NCBI GenBank assembly: GCA_023251595.1
Contig: JAHEYM010000148.1
Span: forward strand, 1-8,721
DNA length: 8,721 nt
Source of the DNA: Bacteroidota bacterium
GTDB lineage: Bacteria; Bacteroidota; Bacteroidia; AKYH767-A; JABDAW01
Direction: 5' to 3'
The notes below the pieces were generated by a model. The model searched no databases, was not told where the DNA came from, and worked only from the letters and a program-made list of their open reading frames with translations. Of the stretch, positions 1 to 7,220 are shown piece after piece (the stretch's first letter is position 1; each line of letters starts with the position of its first letter). A program made the translations under genes and the position numbers.

Positions 1-530
1 TCATATACAGCCGGCTTAGGATACCACTGAGAAATCTGATAGGACTCACCCATGTGACCCATCCTCGAAAAAATTCCTAATGGAATATGTACATGAAAAG
101 GGGTTGTAATTCTGATTGTTTTACCGGGAGCTAACGGCTCTTTTAAATATAACCTGCAAATATCTATATTCTCAGAATCCGGAACCATTGTTACTTTGCT
201 TCCATTTACTTCAAAATCCAATAAATCAATAAAACCCCGGTCTTTATCATCTGCAAAATAAAACTTCAGATTTCCTTCTTCCAGCAATTGTTTACCTAAT
301 GCAGTGTTATTATTTTTATAACCGTTCGGCCAGAGATGAAAATATAAATATGGAAGTATGTTCGGTGAATTATTCTTATAATCGATCGTTTCAAAACCAT
401 TTAAATCGTTCTTCACATCATCAAGCTGAACATCAATATTATACTTTAATTCCTGCTGAAAATAATTCTGCCCTTTTAAAACAAATATAGGTACCGCCAA
501 TAAAAATGTAACAAGAAATTTTCTGCTCAT
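1..530 (-). CDS. M1-family metallopeptidase (gluzincin), N-terminal part, truncated by window edge
   Basis: This partial gene encodes 176 codons from an ATG at 530 and runs off the left edge. Residues 1-20 form a signal peptide (MSRKF, then a hydrophobic run ending before Gln21), so the protein is exported. The rest resembles the N-terminal beta-sandwich of Bacteroidota M1 peptidases. It has an opening beta-strand stretch around 26-52, the HLWPN segment at 65-69 followed by YKNNNTALGKQ, and at 154-176 a segment containing FSRMGH and QWYPKPAVY. These match my memory of M1 aminopeptidase-like proteins of this phylum. The catalytic HExxH and distal Glu would lie beyond the edge, so activity cannot be judged. 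Family members are zinc exopeptidases that remove N-terminal residues from peptides. It starts 40 bp after the stop of the TlpA-like gene on the same strand, with no clear promoter or ribosome binding site between, so co-transcription is plausible. Confidence 0.85.
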   Translation of the reverse strand, partial: MSRKFLVTFLLAVPIFVLKGQNYFQQELKYNIDVQLDDVKNDLNGFETIDYKNNSPNILPYLYFHLWPNGYKNNNTALGKQLLEEGNLKFYFADDKDRGFIDLLDFEVNGSKVTMVPDSENIDICRLYLKEPLAPGKTIRITTPFHVHIPLGIFSRMGHMGESYQISQWYPKPAVY

Positions 531-570
531 ATTAAAATATACCGGAAAGCTAGTTATATCTTGTGTGAAT

Positions 571-1704
571 TTATTTCAGTACTTCCGCAAGTTTTATTTC
601 AAGAGAATCACCACGAAGTCCTTTGGCAAGTATTTTCCCTTCTTTATCCAGAAGGAAATTCGTCGGAATACCCTTCACATTATAAGTTGCTGCAGCAGCC
701 GAATTCCATGCCTGTAAATCGCTTCCATGAATCCAGATCAAACCGTCCATTACGATTGCTTTCTCCCATGATGGTTTGTCTTTGTCGAGAGACACACCGT
801 ATATTTCAAAACCCTTGTCGTGAAACATTTTATATGCTTTTACCACGTTTGGATTCTCAGCGCGACATGGACCGCACCATGACGCCCAGAAATCGACCAA
901 TACTATTTTACCACGCAAAGATGAGAGTTTCACTTCCTTCCCGCTTGTGTCTCGCAGAGCAAGATCCGGCGCCTCTGCCCCTATTGCTAATTTTGCCATT
1001 GCAGTGACTTTCGTGTGAAAATCGATCACATATTTCGATTTTGGATATTTGACAAATAGCGCTTCATCCAACATTTTATAGGTCGGATAATCTGTCTCTG
1101 CTTCTAGCGTACCAACAGATGCCAGCCCCACCAAAGACTCTTTATGTAATTCAGTAAATTTTCGTGCAAACTCAGCCTTCTGTGCAGAAATTAATGCGTA
1201 GGTCGCTTGACCTGCTTTTGTGAGAGAATCCATATTTGCTCCAGGTTTCTTCGCCTCTGCCTGAAAAGCTGGTTCAATCGCGTTGATTTGTTTGTAAAAT
1301 GCCTGCAAATTCGTATTCAATTCTTTCAGCAGCGCCGTGCCTGAACTGCCTGTCGACTCGAATGTGTTTCCAAATTGAAGTGCGTCGCCTTTTATCTCTA
1401 TATGGTCGTTAGTATCCAACAAGATATTCACGAAATTGTTCTGATCTAATCTCAACCGAAAATATGCCGGCTCCTTGATCGGATGTATGAAACTGAATTT
1501 GCCGGAACTGTCGAGGAGTGCTGAATCGAGCGTTAAAATGGCATTTGAACCCAGATCATCCAGACAGATATATGTGCCCGGTTTCGCATGCGTAAACACA
1601 CCCGTAATGTTAGGTGTTCCTCCTGAAGGATTCTGTCCGTTACACGCAGCAAACACTACACAAATGGCTGAAAGAAGCCAAAGAATTTTGAGTTTTATCA
1701 TCAT
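571..1704 (-). CDS. TlpA/ResA-like thiol-disulfide oxidoreductase lipoprotein (DUF4369-like N-terminus)
   Basis: This encodes 377 aa from the ATG at 1704; a second ATG follows at 1701. The open frame extends upstream to 1791, but I reject that start. From 1704/1701 the protein begins with a textbook lipoprotein signal (MIKLK, hydrophobic run, VFAAC), with the lipidated Cys at residue 21, and a TAnnTTTG box sits just upstream at 1726-1733. After the signal, about residues 28-125 form a beta-rich region like the DUF4369 domain often fused to TlpA in Bacteroidota. A charged helical linker follows (about 125-235), then a thioredoxin fold from about 240. The redox motif is WCGPC at 276-280 in the context DFWASWCGPCRAENP, and the cis-proline loop GIPTNFLL lies near 345-352. 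The family reduces or exchanges disulfides in periplasmic proteins; the partner here is unknown. The gene looks richer in G+C than its neighbours (48% in one 60-base sample against 37% in a sample from the propeller gene), which is only a rough impression. Confidence 0.9.
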   Translation of the reverse strand: MMIKLKILWLLSAICVVFAACNGQNPSGGTPNITGVFTHAKPGTYICLDDLGSNAILTLDSALLDSSGKFSFIHPIKEPAYFRLRLDQNNFVNILLDTNDHIEIKGDALQFGNTFESTGSSGTALLKELNTNLQAFYKQINAIEPAFQAEAKKPGANMDSLTKAGQATYALISAQKAEFARKFTELHKESLVGLASVGTLEAETDYPTYKMLDEALFVKYPKSKYVIDFHTKVTAMAKLAIGAEAPDLALRDTSGKEVKLSSLRGKIVLVDFWASWCGPCRAENPNVVKAYKMFHDKGFEIYGVSLDKDKPSWEKAIVMDGLIWIHGSDLQAWNSAAAATYNVKGIPTNFLLDKEGKILAKGLRGDSLEIKLAEVLK

Positions 1705-1725
1705 TATTGTAAGATATCTGAGTTT

Positions 1726-1733
1726 CAAATATA
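1726..1733 (-). promoter_or_regulatory. Candidate -7 box (TAnnTTTG) for the TlpA-like gene
   Basis: Read on the minus strand this is TATATTTG, a full match to the Bacteroidota primary-sigma -7 consensus TAnnTTTG. It would start transcription near 1720, giving a leader of roughly 15-20 nt before the ATG at 1704. I find no TTTG at the usual 17-23 bp upstream, so only half of the promoter is supported. Its position inside the longer open frame argues against the 1791 start. Confidence 0.4.
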
Positions 1734-1810
1734 GCTCTTTCACCACGTTTTTTGAATGAAGAGTGGCAAATTTAGCCATTTTTCGCTTCATAATGCGTAA
1801 CTTTACTGTG

Positions 1811-1857
1811 TCAGTAGTCAGTAGTCAGTAGTCAGTAGTCAGTAGTCAGTAGTCAGT
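1811..1857. repeat. Heptamer tandem array, unit TCAGTAG, 6.7 copies
   Basis: There are six perfect consecutive copies of TCAGTAG from 1811 to 1852, plus a five-base partial copy (TCAGT) to 1857. The array lies in the divergent intergenic region, upstream of both the TlpA-like gene and the FG-GAP gene. The copies are identical, which suggests recent expansion or ongoing slippage. Heptameric intergenic arrays of this kind recur in Bacteroidota, and comparable ones are known in cyanobacteria; that comparison is from general knowledge. Confidence 0.95.
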
Positions 1858-1868
1858 GAATAGTGAAT
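1855..1868. repeat. Heptamer tandem pair, unit AGTGAAT, 2 copies
   Basis: Two perfect copies of AGTGAAT overlap the partial last unit of the TCAGTAG array by three bases. The pair bridges that array and the ATAACTC array, so three different 7-bp repeat families follow one another in under 100 bp. Confidence 0.8.
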
Positions 1869-1880
1869 AAGGAAGACCTC

Positions 1881-1908
1881 ATAACTCAGAACTCATAACT
1901 CATAACTC
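1881..1908. repeat. Heptamer tandem array, unit ATAACTC, 4 copies, ending 4 nt before a start codon
   Basis: Four heptamers run from 1881 to 1908; the first, third and fourth are ATAACTC and the second is AGAACTC. The array ends four bases before the ATG at 1913, so it occupies the position where a ribosome binding site would be. Gain or loss of a unit would change the leader length, and possibly initiation, of the FG-GAP gene. Confidence 0.9.
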
Positions 1909-1912
1909 AAAA

Positions 1913-4132
1913 ATGAAGACTCTTCAGATCTTCCTTCTTCTCTCTTTACTCAGCATCAAGGGGTATTGTCAATACGGTTTTATATATAATGATACAATTC
2001 CGGTTGTTGTAGCAGGAGATACGTTAGAACTTGCCTGGGCTGGTGGATTAAATTGTCCGCAATTCTCTGCAATTGATCTGAATGGTGACGGCATAAAAGA
2101 TTTAGTTATTTTCGACCGGACAGGAAATAAGGTTATCACATTCATAAACAAAGGAACCGCAAATCAAATTAGTTATGTTTATGCACCTCAATATCAGAGG
2201 TTGTTTCCGCAGGATATGCATGACTGGGCTTTAATGAGAGATTATAATTGTGATGGGGATATCGATATTTTTACTTATAATAACGGGGGAATAAGAGTAT
2301 ATAGAAATGATTATGCGATTAATAATCAACTTTCATTTTCACTCGCCTGTAATGAAATATATTCCACTCAATTCGCTAATTACACAAATCTATATGTGAG
2401 TCCCGCGAATATTCCTGCTATCGGAGATATTAATGGTGATGGTGATATTGATGTTATTTCATTTGATGTGGGCGGTTCTCTTTTAAATTATCATGAGAAT
2501 CAACGTGTTGAACATTCATACTCATGCGATAGTCTGAATTATTCAATGTCAACTGCTTGCTGGGGAAATGTATCTACAAATTGGAATGCCAATTATTTCA
2601 ATCTGGGTGTGTCTTGCAGAATGGATACACATGGAGGAAATTCACAGTCAGATACAATGCCATCGCGTCATTCAGGAGGAACTCTTCTGGACCTGGATCT
2701 CAATAATGACGGCGACAAAGACCTGATTGTAGGTGATCTTATTTCAAACTCTGCAGATGCGTTATTTAATGGTGGGAATGCGGCCTTCGCCAATATTACT
2801 TCGCAAGACTCCCTTTATCCGGTGAATAATGTCTCGGTAAATGTCAATACATTTCCTGCCTGTTTTTATCTGGACGTAAATAATGATGGTAAACGTGATT
2901 TAATTTGCGCACCAAATGCTTCAGGTGTTTCTGAGAATAATCATGGTGTATGGTATTATAAAAATGTAGGTTCCGATTTAGCCCCCGATTTTAAACTTCA
3001 AACAAATGCCTTTCTCCAAAATCAAATGATTGAAGTCGGTGAAGGAAGTGCGCCTGTTTTCTTTGATTACGATAACGACGGACTTCAGGATTTAGTGGTT
3101 GGTACTTTTGGATATTTTGTAGGTGCCTCTTTTTATAATGCAAGATTAAATCTGTATAAAAATACAGGCACGATAAATCATCCTGCATTTACGCTTGTTG
3201 ATACAAATTATGCGAATCTTAGTAACCTAAATTTTCGTAATTTCCGACCAACTTTTGGAGACCTGGATGGTGATGGTGATCCCGATATGATTGTGGGTGA
3301 AAGTAATGGTTCACTTATTTATTTGCCCGATACAACGACTGGTGGCTATCCGGCACAATATGGCGCACCGGTTTTGAATTATCAGGGAAGTACAACGCAA
3401 CAGTGTCCCGTACCACAACTTGTCGATTTGAATCATGATAATTTATTGGACATGGTAATCGGGACACGTAATGGTAAACTGCGTTATTATCAGAATACCG
3501 GCACAACCACAAATCCGATTTTCACTTTTATAACAGATACGCTCGGTGGCGTGAATGTTCGGCAAACAGGCTATGTCACAGGTTATGCACAACCATTTTT
3601 ATTTGACTCAGCCGGTAGCTGGCGGTTAATGGTTGGAAGTGAAAGAGGTTATGTTTATTATTATAATAATATTACCGGAAATCTTGCCAGCAATTTTAAT
3701 TTGGTTGACTCAATGTTCAACTATAGATATATGAACGGCTTCGACGGACAAAGATGTACCGTCTGGGGCGCTGATATTGATGGTGATGGGAAAATGGATT
3801 TGGCTGAAGGTAATATAGAGGGCGGTGTCGGAATATTCACTACAGGACACGTGAATGTTGCGATTGCTTCACCCGAACAAACTTTCAAACACTTACGCAT
3901 ATTTCCTAATCCAACCAACGATTTATGTACAATTGATTTTACTTCTTTCAAACCCGAAGTAGCCGATCTCTATATTTATGATGATCTCGGGAGAATAATT
4001 GAAACACTTCACCCCCTCACAACCGGTCATTATACCATATCTACAAAATCATTTGCTGACGGAATATATTTTTATAATTTACGAACAGTCACGTCCGGAA
4101 TGTATGCGGGAAAAATTATGGTGAACAGATAG
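1913..4132 (+). CDS. Secreted FG-GAP/VCBS repeat protein with T9SS type A sorting domain
   Basis: This encodes 739 aa. Residues 1 to about 19 form a Sec signal peptide (MKTLQIFLLLSLL core, cut near GYC/Q). Nine Asp-rich loops of the form DxNxDGxxD follow, typical of FG-GAP/VCBS propeller blades that bind calcium. They start at residues 55, 110, 172, 262, 321, 385, 450, 505 and 621. The eighth (DLNHDNLLD) lacks the DG step. The long gap between 513 and 621 holds a degenerate blade around 562-586 (VGSERGYVYYYNN) without the loop. Residues 660-739 form a type A C-terminal sorting domain: IFPNPTND near 663, then beta-strands with DDLGRII and a final FADGIYFYNL...GKIMVNR. T9SS carries such proteins across the outer membrane, where the domain is removed and the cargo is anchored or released. 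The role is probably adhesive or structural, but the ligand is unknown. The start is set by the signal peptide; no Shine-Dalgarno site is seen, as heptamer repeats lie directly upstream. Confidence 0.92.
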   Translation: MKTLQIFLLLSLLSIKGYCQYGFIYNDTIPVVVAGDTLELAWAGGLNCPQFSAIDLNGDGIKDLVIFDRTGNKVITFINKGTANQISYVYAPQYQRLFPQDMHDWALMRDYNCDGDIDIFTYNNGGIRVYRNDYAINNQLSFSLACNEIYSTQFANYTNLYVSPANIPAIGDINGDGDIDVISFDVGGSLLNYHENQRVEHSYSCDSLNYSMSTACWGNVSTNWNANYFNLGVSCRMDTHGGNSQSDTMPSRHSGGTLLDLDLNNDGDKDLIVGDLISNSADALFNGGNAAFANITSQDSLYPVNNVSVNVNTFPACFYLDVNNDGKRDLICAPNASGVSENNHGVWYYKNVGSDLAPDFKLQTNAFLQNQMIEVGEGSAPVFFDYDNDGLQDLVVGTFGYFVGASFYNARLNLYKNTGTINHPAFTLVDTNYANLSNLNFRNFRPTFGDLDGDGDPDMIVGESNGSLIYLPDTTTGGYPAQYGAPVLNYQGSTTQQCPVPQLVDLNHDNLLDMVIGTRNGKLRYYQNTGTTTNPIFTFITDTLGGVNVRQTGYVTGYAQPFLFDSAGSWRLMVGSERGYVYYYNNITGNLASNFNLVDSMFNYRYMNGFDGQRCTVWGADIDGDGKMDLAEGNIEGGVGIFTTGHVNVAIASPEQTFKHLRIFPNPTNDLCTIDFTSFKPEVADLYIYDDLGRIIETLHPLTTGHYTISTKSFADGIYFYNLRTVTSGMYAGKIMVNR

Positions 4133-4155
4133 GGATATCAGTTTTGATATCCCTA
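4130..4155. terminator. Hairpin at a convergent gene junction, includes the stop codon
   Basis: This is an 11-bp perfect inverted repeat, TAGGGATATCA and TGATATCCCTA, around a four-base loop (GTTT). The first arm contains the whole TAG stop codon of the FG-GAP gene. It lies between two convergent genes, so it could act on transcripts from either side. Only moderately T-rich sequence follows on the plus strand, and no clear T-tract follows on either strand, so termination or RNA 3'-end protection is inferred. Confidence 0.65.
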
Positions 4156-4180
4156 CGATTTTCGCTCTGTTCTTTCTAAA

Positions 4181-5563
4181 TTATTCTTTAATAAATTTAT
4201 GTGTTGTGGACTTCCCGCTATGAGATATAAGATTCAAAAAATATAATCCATTCGGCAGTGAAGAAATATTGATTGAATTGTTCTCGAGTTTGACATTTGC
4301 AACCTGACCCAAATAATTCATGCACTTTAAATTTATTATTTTTTCATCTGATTGCAGATATAATTTATTTGAAGAAGGATTCGGATAAATATTTACGACA
4401 ATAGGGTTGTGATTTTCTTTTTCACCAATGCCTGTTAATATTTGACAAAGCCCTTGCACCTGTGCAGGTATTATATTATCAGTCGTCGTCCCATCACCCA
4501 ATTGCCCGTTAGAGTTGTAACCAACAGTCCATAATGTAGAATCGCTTTTCACAAATAGAGTATGTGAATCTCCTGCAGCAATTTTAATTACACCTGAAAC
4601 GCCCGTCGAAACCGGAGATAAACTTTGTACTGTTGTTCCATTCGCATACTCTCCATAAGCGTTTCTACCACAAGCCCATAACGTAGAGTCAGTTTTGAGA
4701 CTGAGAGAATAATCTGCCCCTGCTGCAATTGCTGTCACTCCGTTCAAGCCGATTGCCTGAACAGGAACAGAAGCATCATTCGTAGTTCCGTCACCGAGTT
4801 GTCCGAAACTATTAGAACCCCAACCCCAAACGGTGTTATCATTTTTAAGAGCTATAGTAAAATTATTTCCACAATAAACCGCGATAATTCCTGTAATACT
4901 ACTGACTTGAACAGGAACATAACTATCATTTAGTGTCCCATTTCCTAATTGCCCGTAATCATTTCTGCCCCATGCCCAAACAGTGCCATCACTTTTTAAT
5001 GCGACGGTACACCACTGTCCCGCAGATACAGCCACAATTCCGGAAAGACCTGCTACCTGATGTGGATAAATACTACTAATAATAGTACCATCCCCAAGTT
5101 GACCATAATTATTTCTTCCCCATGACCACAAAGTGCTATCAGTTCTGATTGCCAGAGAATGTGCATTTCTGCTCGCATGAATTGCAGTAACGCTATTTAT
5201 TCCCAGGACAAGTCCGGGGAAATATCTGTCTACTAAAGTACTGTCTCCCAATTCACCGAAACCATTGTAACCCCATGCCCAAAGAGTACCATCACTCTTC
5301 AATGCGAGGGTGTGATCATTCTGGCAAGCTGATACATCAATTATTCCTGTCAGATTCAACACTGAAACAGGATTCAGACGTTGCGTCGTTGTTCCATCAC
5401 CAAGATTGCCAACCGAATTATTCCCCCAGCTTCTGACAGTGCTATCGCTGCAAATAGCAACAGAATAAGTATCACCTCCTGCAATAGTTTGGGCAAAAAC
5501 AAAATGAGCAGAAACCATGAATAAAAACAGGGTTGTAAGGATTTTGGTAATTTTAATATTCAT
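4181..5563 (-). CDS. Secreted RCC1-repeat seven-bladed propeller with T9SS type A sorting domain
   Basis: This encodes 460 aa. The signal peptide is residues 1-24 (ending FVFA/QT). Seven RCC1-type repeats of about 50 aa follow, each marked by W-x-W-G-x-N-x-x-G-x-L-G-D-G-T or a variant. The first Trp-rich strands lie near residues 46, 97, 148, 198, 248, 296 and 345. Seven repeats would close one complete propeller. Blades 6 and 7 are degenerate at the WG step (ACG and TVG), and blade 6 has GEYANGT instead of GQLGDGT. Residues 388-460 form a type A sorting domain (NIYPNPSSN, then LENNSINISSLPNGLYFLNL, ending KFIKE). The domain arrangement means export to the cell surface. RCC1 folds are protein-interaction platforms, and nothing here suggests the nuclear exchange-factor role of the eukaryotic namesake. 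Its sorting domain is a close relative of that of the upstream gene 106 bp away. The two genes may be co-transcribed, but the gap is long enough for a separate promoter. Confidence 0.93.
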   Translation of the reverse strand: MNIKITKILTTLFLFMVSAHFVFAQTIAGGDTYSVAICSDSTVRSWGNNSVGNLGDGTTTQRLNPVSVLNLTGIIDVSACQNDHTLALKSDGTLWAWGYNGFGELGDSTLVDRYFPGLVLGINSVTAIHASRNAHSLAIRTDSTLWSWGRNNYGQLGDGTIISSIYPHQVAGLSGIVAVSAGQWCTVALKSDGTVWAWGRNDYGQLGNGTLNDSYVPVQVSSITGIIAVYCGNNFTIALKNDNTVWGWGSNSFGQLGDGTTNDASVPVQAIGLNGVTAIAAGADYSLSLKTDSTLWACGRNAYGEYANGTTVQSLSPVSTGVSGVIKIAAGDSHTLFVKSDSTLWTVGYNSNGQLGDGTTTDNIIPAQVQGLCQILTGIGEKENHNPIVVNIYPNPSSNKLYLQSDEKIINLKCMNYLGQVANVKLENNSINISSLPNGLYFLNLISHSGKSTTHKFIKE

Positions 5564-5589
5564 ATATATTTTATTAAATTATTTGCTAC

Positions 5590-5640
5590 TCTTTTGGCTT
5601 TTCGCTAACGCCCCGTTTGTATTGTGGTTGCTGAACTCCA
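5590..5640. other. GC-richer island in the 106-bp gap upstream of the RCC1 gene
   Basis: The gap between the two propeller genes is almost pure A/T at both ends. Its middle (about 5590-5640) is distinctly richer in G+C and contains GCTAACGCCCCGTTTG and TTGTGGTTGCTGAAC. A short inverted repeat, AACG-CCC-CGTT, is centred near 5611. I see no gene and no clear -7 box. It may be a fragment of a dispersed intergenic repeat or a regulatory site; I do not recognise it with certainty. Confidence 0.3.
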
Positions 5641-5669
5641 CTTATAATAAAATATTTATTGAATCTAAT

Positions 5670-6974
5670 TTATTCTTTGATGAATTTTTTGGTGATGGTT
5701 TTCCCTACAGCATCATTCATCTGTAAAATATATATACCTGCCGAAAGTTCCGAAATGTTGATTGAATTGTTCTCAAGTCTGATGTCACTTTGTTTTCCTT
5801 CATCGTTTAAATAGCGAATACTCATGATTTTTTCTGAGGTTTTGATGAAGAGAATATTTGAAGCAGGATTCGGAAATAAACTCGTTTCAGTAAAGGTATT
5901 TTTATTATTCAATACAGACGTCACCGGCGACCAACGTGAAATTCGATTCATTGGATTCCCATCGGCTTGTGTATAAAAACCACCGGCATATATTTCCGAA
6001 TTGAAATTGATGATTGAATAAACAATTCCGTCCATTCCGGTAGCCATTGTAAACCATGTCGTGCCATCCCAATAAGCTATGTCATTACAGAGTAATACTC
6101 CTACATGGTAAAAACTTCCTCCGGCATATAAATTTCCATTGATTGAACTTAACTCATAAACAGTCCCATCCATCGTTCCACCAACTGAAGCCCATACAGT
6201 TCCTGTCCACTTTGCAAGATAACTTGCCGTATTTCCATCGGCGATGCGAAATTCACCACCTGCATATAATTCTCCATTATAACTTAAAAGTGAATAAATA
6301 TACCCTGTTCCGCCACCATTTATAAAACCAACACCAACCGGTGCCCATGAAGTACCATTCCAGACGGCAATATGTTTTGCCGGTTGTGCATCCGCCTGCG
6401 TAAACTCGCCACCGGCATATAACTGACCATTGTACATGACCAGGGATAATAAATTTGTGTTCATTCCTTGTCCGACTGCCGACCAGATCGTGCCATCCCA
6501 TTTAGCTATATAGTTGGCAGCAGTGCCTCCTGCCATGGTAAATCTTCCACCTACATATAGAATATTATTTACTGTATCTACTACCAGAGCACGAACGCCA
6601 TTATTCATACTCGCGCCGACCGCTGACCAAACGGTACCATTCCATTTAGCGATACCCATTGCTGCCACGCCACCTGCATTTGAAAAAGATCCACCCACAT
6701 AAAGTTCTCCATTATATACTGCAAGCACCTCAACAGTAGCATCCGCACCGACTCCAAGAGGCAACCATGCTGTACCATTCCATTTCGCAATATGATTGGC
6801 AGAATTTCCGTCGGCAGTGGTAAAAAATCCACCGGCATAAAGTTCACCATTATATACAGCAGTTGTCAGAACCCCATTGTTCATACCGGTTCCGACTGCA
6901 TTCCAGGTCTGCGCTTCAATATTAAAAGATAAGATAGTTAATAAAAGAAGAAATAGGGTAAGTTTTGCTTTCAT
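5670..6974 (-). CDS. Secreted seven-repeat propeller-like protein (LYAGGxF/IAKWNGTxW repeats) with T9SS type A sorting domain
   Basis: This encodes 434 aa. The signal peptide is residues 1-21 (ending NIEA/QT). Seven imperfect repeats of about 45 aa follow. Each has W-x-x-V-G-x-G-M, then YNGELYAGG-x-F, then a NxxxxIAKWNGT strand, starting near residues 24, 70, 116, 164, 210, 261 and 307. This pattern recalls Kelch/galactose-oxidase-like or Rax2-like propellers; I cannot assign a named family, and no catalytic residues are recognisable. Seven repeats fit one closed propeller. The sorting domain covers about 363-434 (SLFPNPASN, LENNSINISEL, ending KFIKE) and aligns without gaps to that of the downstream RCC1 protein, with about 32 of 71 residues identical. 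The product is expected on the cell surface or in the medium. The ATG at 6974 directly precedes the signal peptide; no Shine-Dalgarno site is obvious upstream. Confidence 0.9.
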   Translation of the reverse strand: MKAKLTLFLLLLTILSFNIEAQTWNAVGTGMNNGVLTTAVYNGELYAGGFFTTADGNSANHIAKWNGTAWLPLGVGADATVEVLAVYNGELYVGGSFSNAGGVAAMGIAKWNGTVWSAVGASMNNGVRALVVDTVNNILYVGGRFTMAGGTAANYIAKWDGTIWSAVGQGMNTNLLSLVMYNGQLYAGGEFTQADAQPAKHIAVWNGTSWAPVGVGFINGGGTGYIYSLLSYNGELYAGGEFRIADGNTASYLAKWTGTVWASVGGTMDGTVYELSSINGNLYAGGSFYHVGVLLCNDIAYWDGTTWFTMATGMDGIVYSIINFNSEIYAGGFYTQADGNPMNRISRWSPVTSVLNNKNTFTETSLFPNPASNILFIKTSEKIMSIRYLNDEGKQSDIRLENNSINISELSAGIYILQMNDAVGKTITKKFIKE

Positions 6975-7077
6975 GAGGTTTGTTTATATTATTTAAATGA
7001 TAATTGAAATAATCAGTAATAATAAACCATACAGCCTCAAAAAGGCAAAACGATTTATCAATACAAATCGAATGGAA

Positions 7078-7185
7078 TTAGTAAAATATGCTTAAAAGGG
7101 TAAACCGTATCGTAAGAAGGTTGTCTTTATCATCGACAATCTTTACTTCAGGTGGAGGGAAACAGATACACCAGAGTGCAAACAT
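7078..7185 (-). CDS. Possible 35-aa small ORF in the leader region (doubtful)
   Basis: An ATG at 7185 opens 35 codons ending in TAA at 7078, with a protein beginning MFALWCICFPPPEVK and ending LLSIFY. It has a mix of hydrophobic ends and a charged middle (VDDKDN) but no family I know. The candidate promoter would place the transcript start almost on the ATG, leaving no leader. A frame this short is expected by chance in AT-rich DNA, so I list it only as a candidate. Confidence 0.12.
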   Translation of the reverse strand: MFALWCICFPPPEVKIVDDKDNLLTIRFTLLSIFY

Positions 7186-7191
7186 AGGTAA

Positions 7192-7220
7192 TAAACTTAA
7201 TATACACAACTATTTTCAAA
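7192..7220 (-). promoter_or_regulatory. Candidate promoter, TTTG-17 bp-TAAGTTTA
   Basis: On the minus strand TTTG (7220-7217) is followed after 17 bp by TAAGTTTA (7199-7192), one base off the TAnnTTTG consensus. Transcription would begin near 7186, leaving a leader of about 210 nt before the propeller gene at 6974. No stronger promoter was found closer to that gene. Confidence 0.28.

Noticed and set aside
561..1007. Plus-strand 148-codon frame antisense to the TlpA-like gene
   Set aside because: It is a shadow of a strongly supported gene on the other strand, with no recognisable domain.
1705..1791. Upstream extension of the TlpA-like gene to the ATG at 1791 (29 extra residues)
   Set aside because: It would bury the lipoprotein signal peptide inside the protein and place the TATATTTG box within the coding region. 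The start at 1704/1701 gives a standard lipobox.
1811..1908. CRISPR array
   Set aside because: The units are 7 bp and directly contiguous, with no spacers and no cas genes nearby.
4181..5563. RCC1 gene as eukaryotic contamination or recent transfer
   Set aside because: It carries a bacterial signal peptide and a T9SS sorting domain, and its base composition is like that of its neighbours. RCC1 repeats are common in bacterial surface proteins.
5600..5640. Integron attC recombination site
   Set aside because: GGGGCGTTAGC on the minus strand looks superficially like an attC end, but GTTAGCG does not fit GTTRRRY. No matching second core or long imperfect stem is present, and there is no integrase.
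5646..5660. AATAAA-ATA-TTTATT inverted repeat as a terminator for the propeller gene
   Set aside because: It is a pure A/T stem of 6 bp, expected by chance in such AT-rich sequence, and too weak to terminate.
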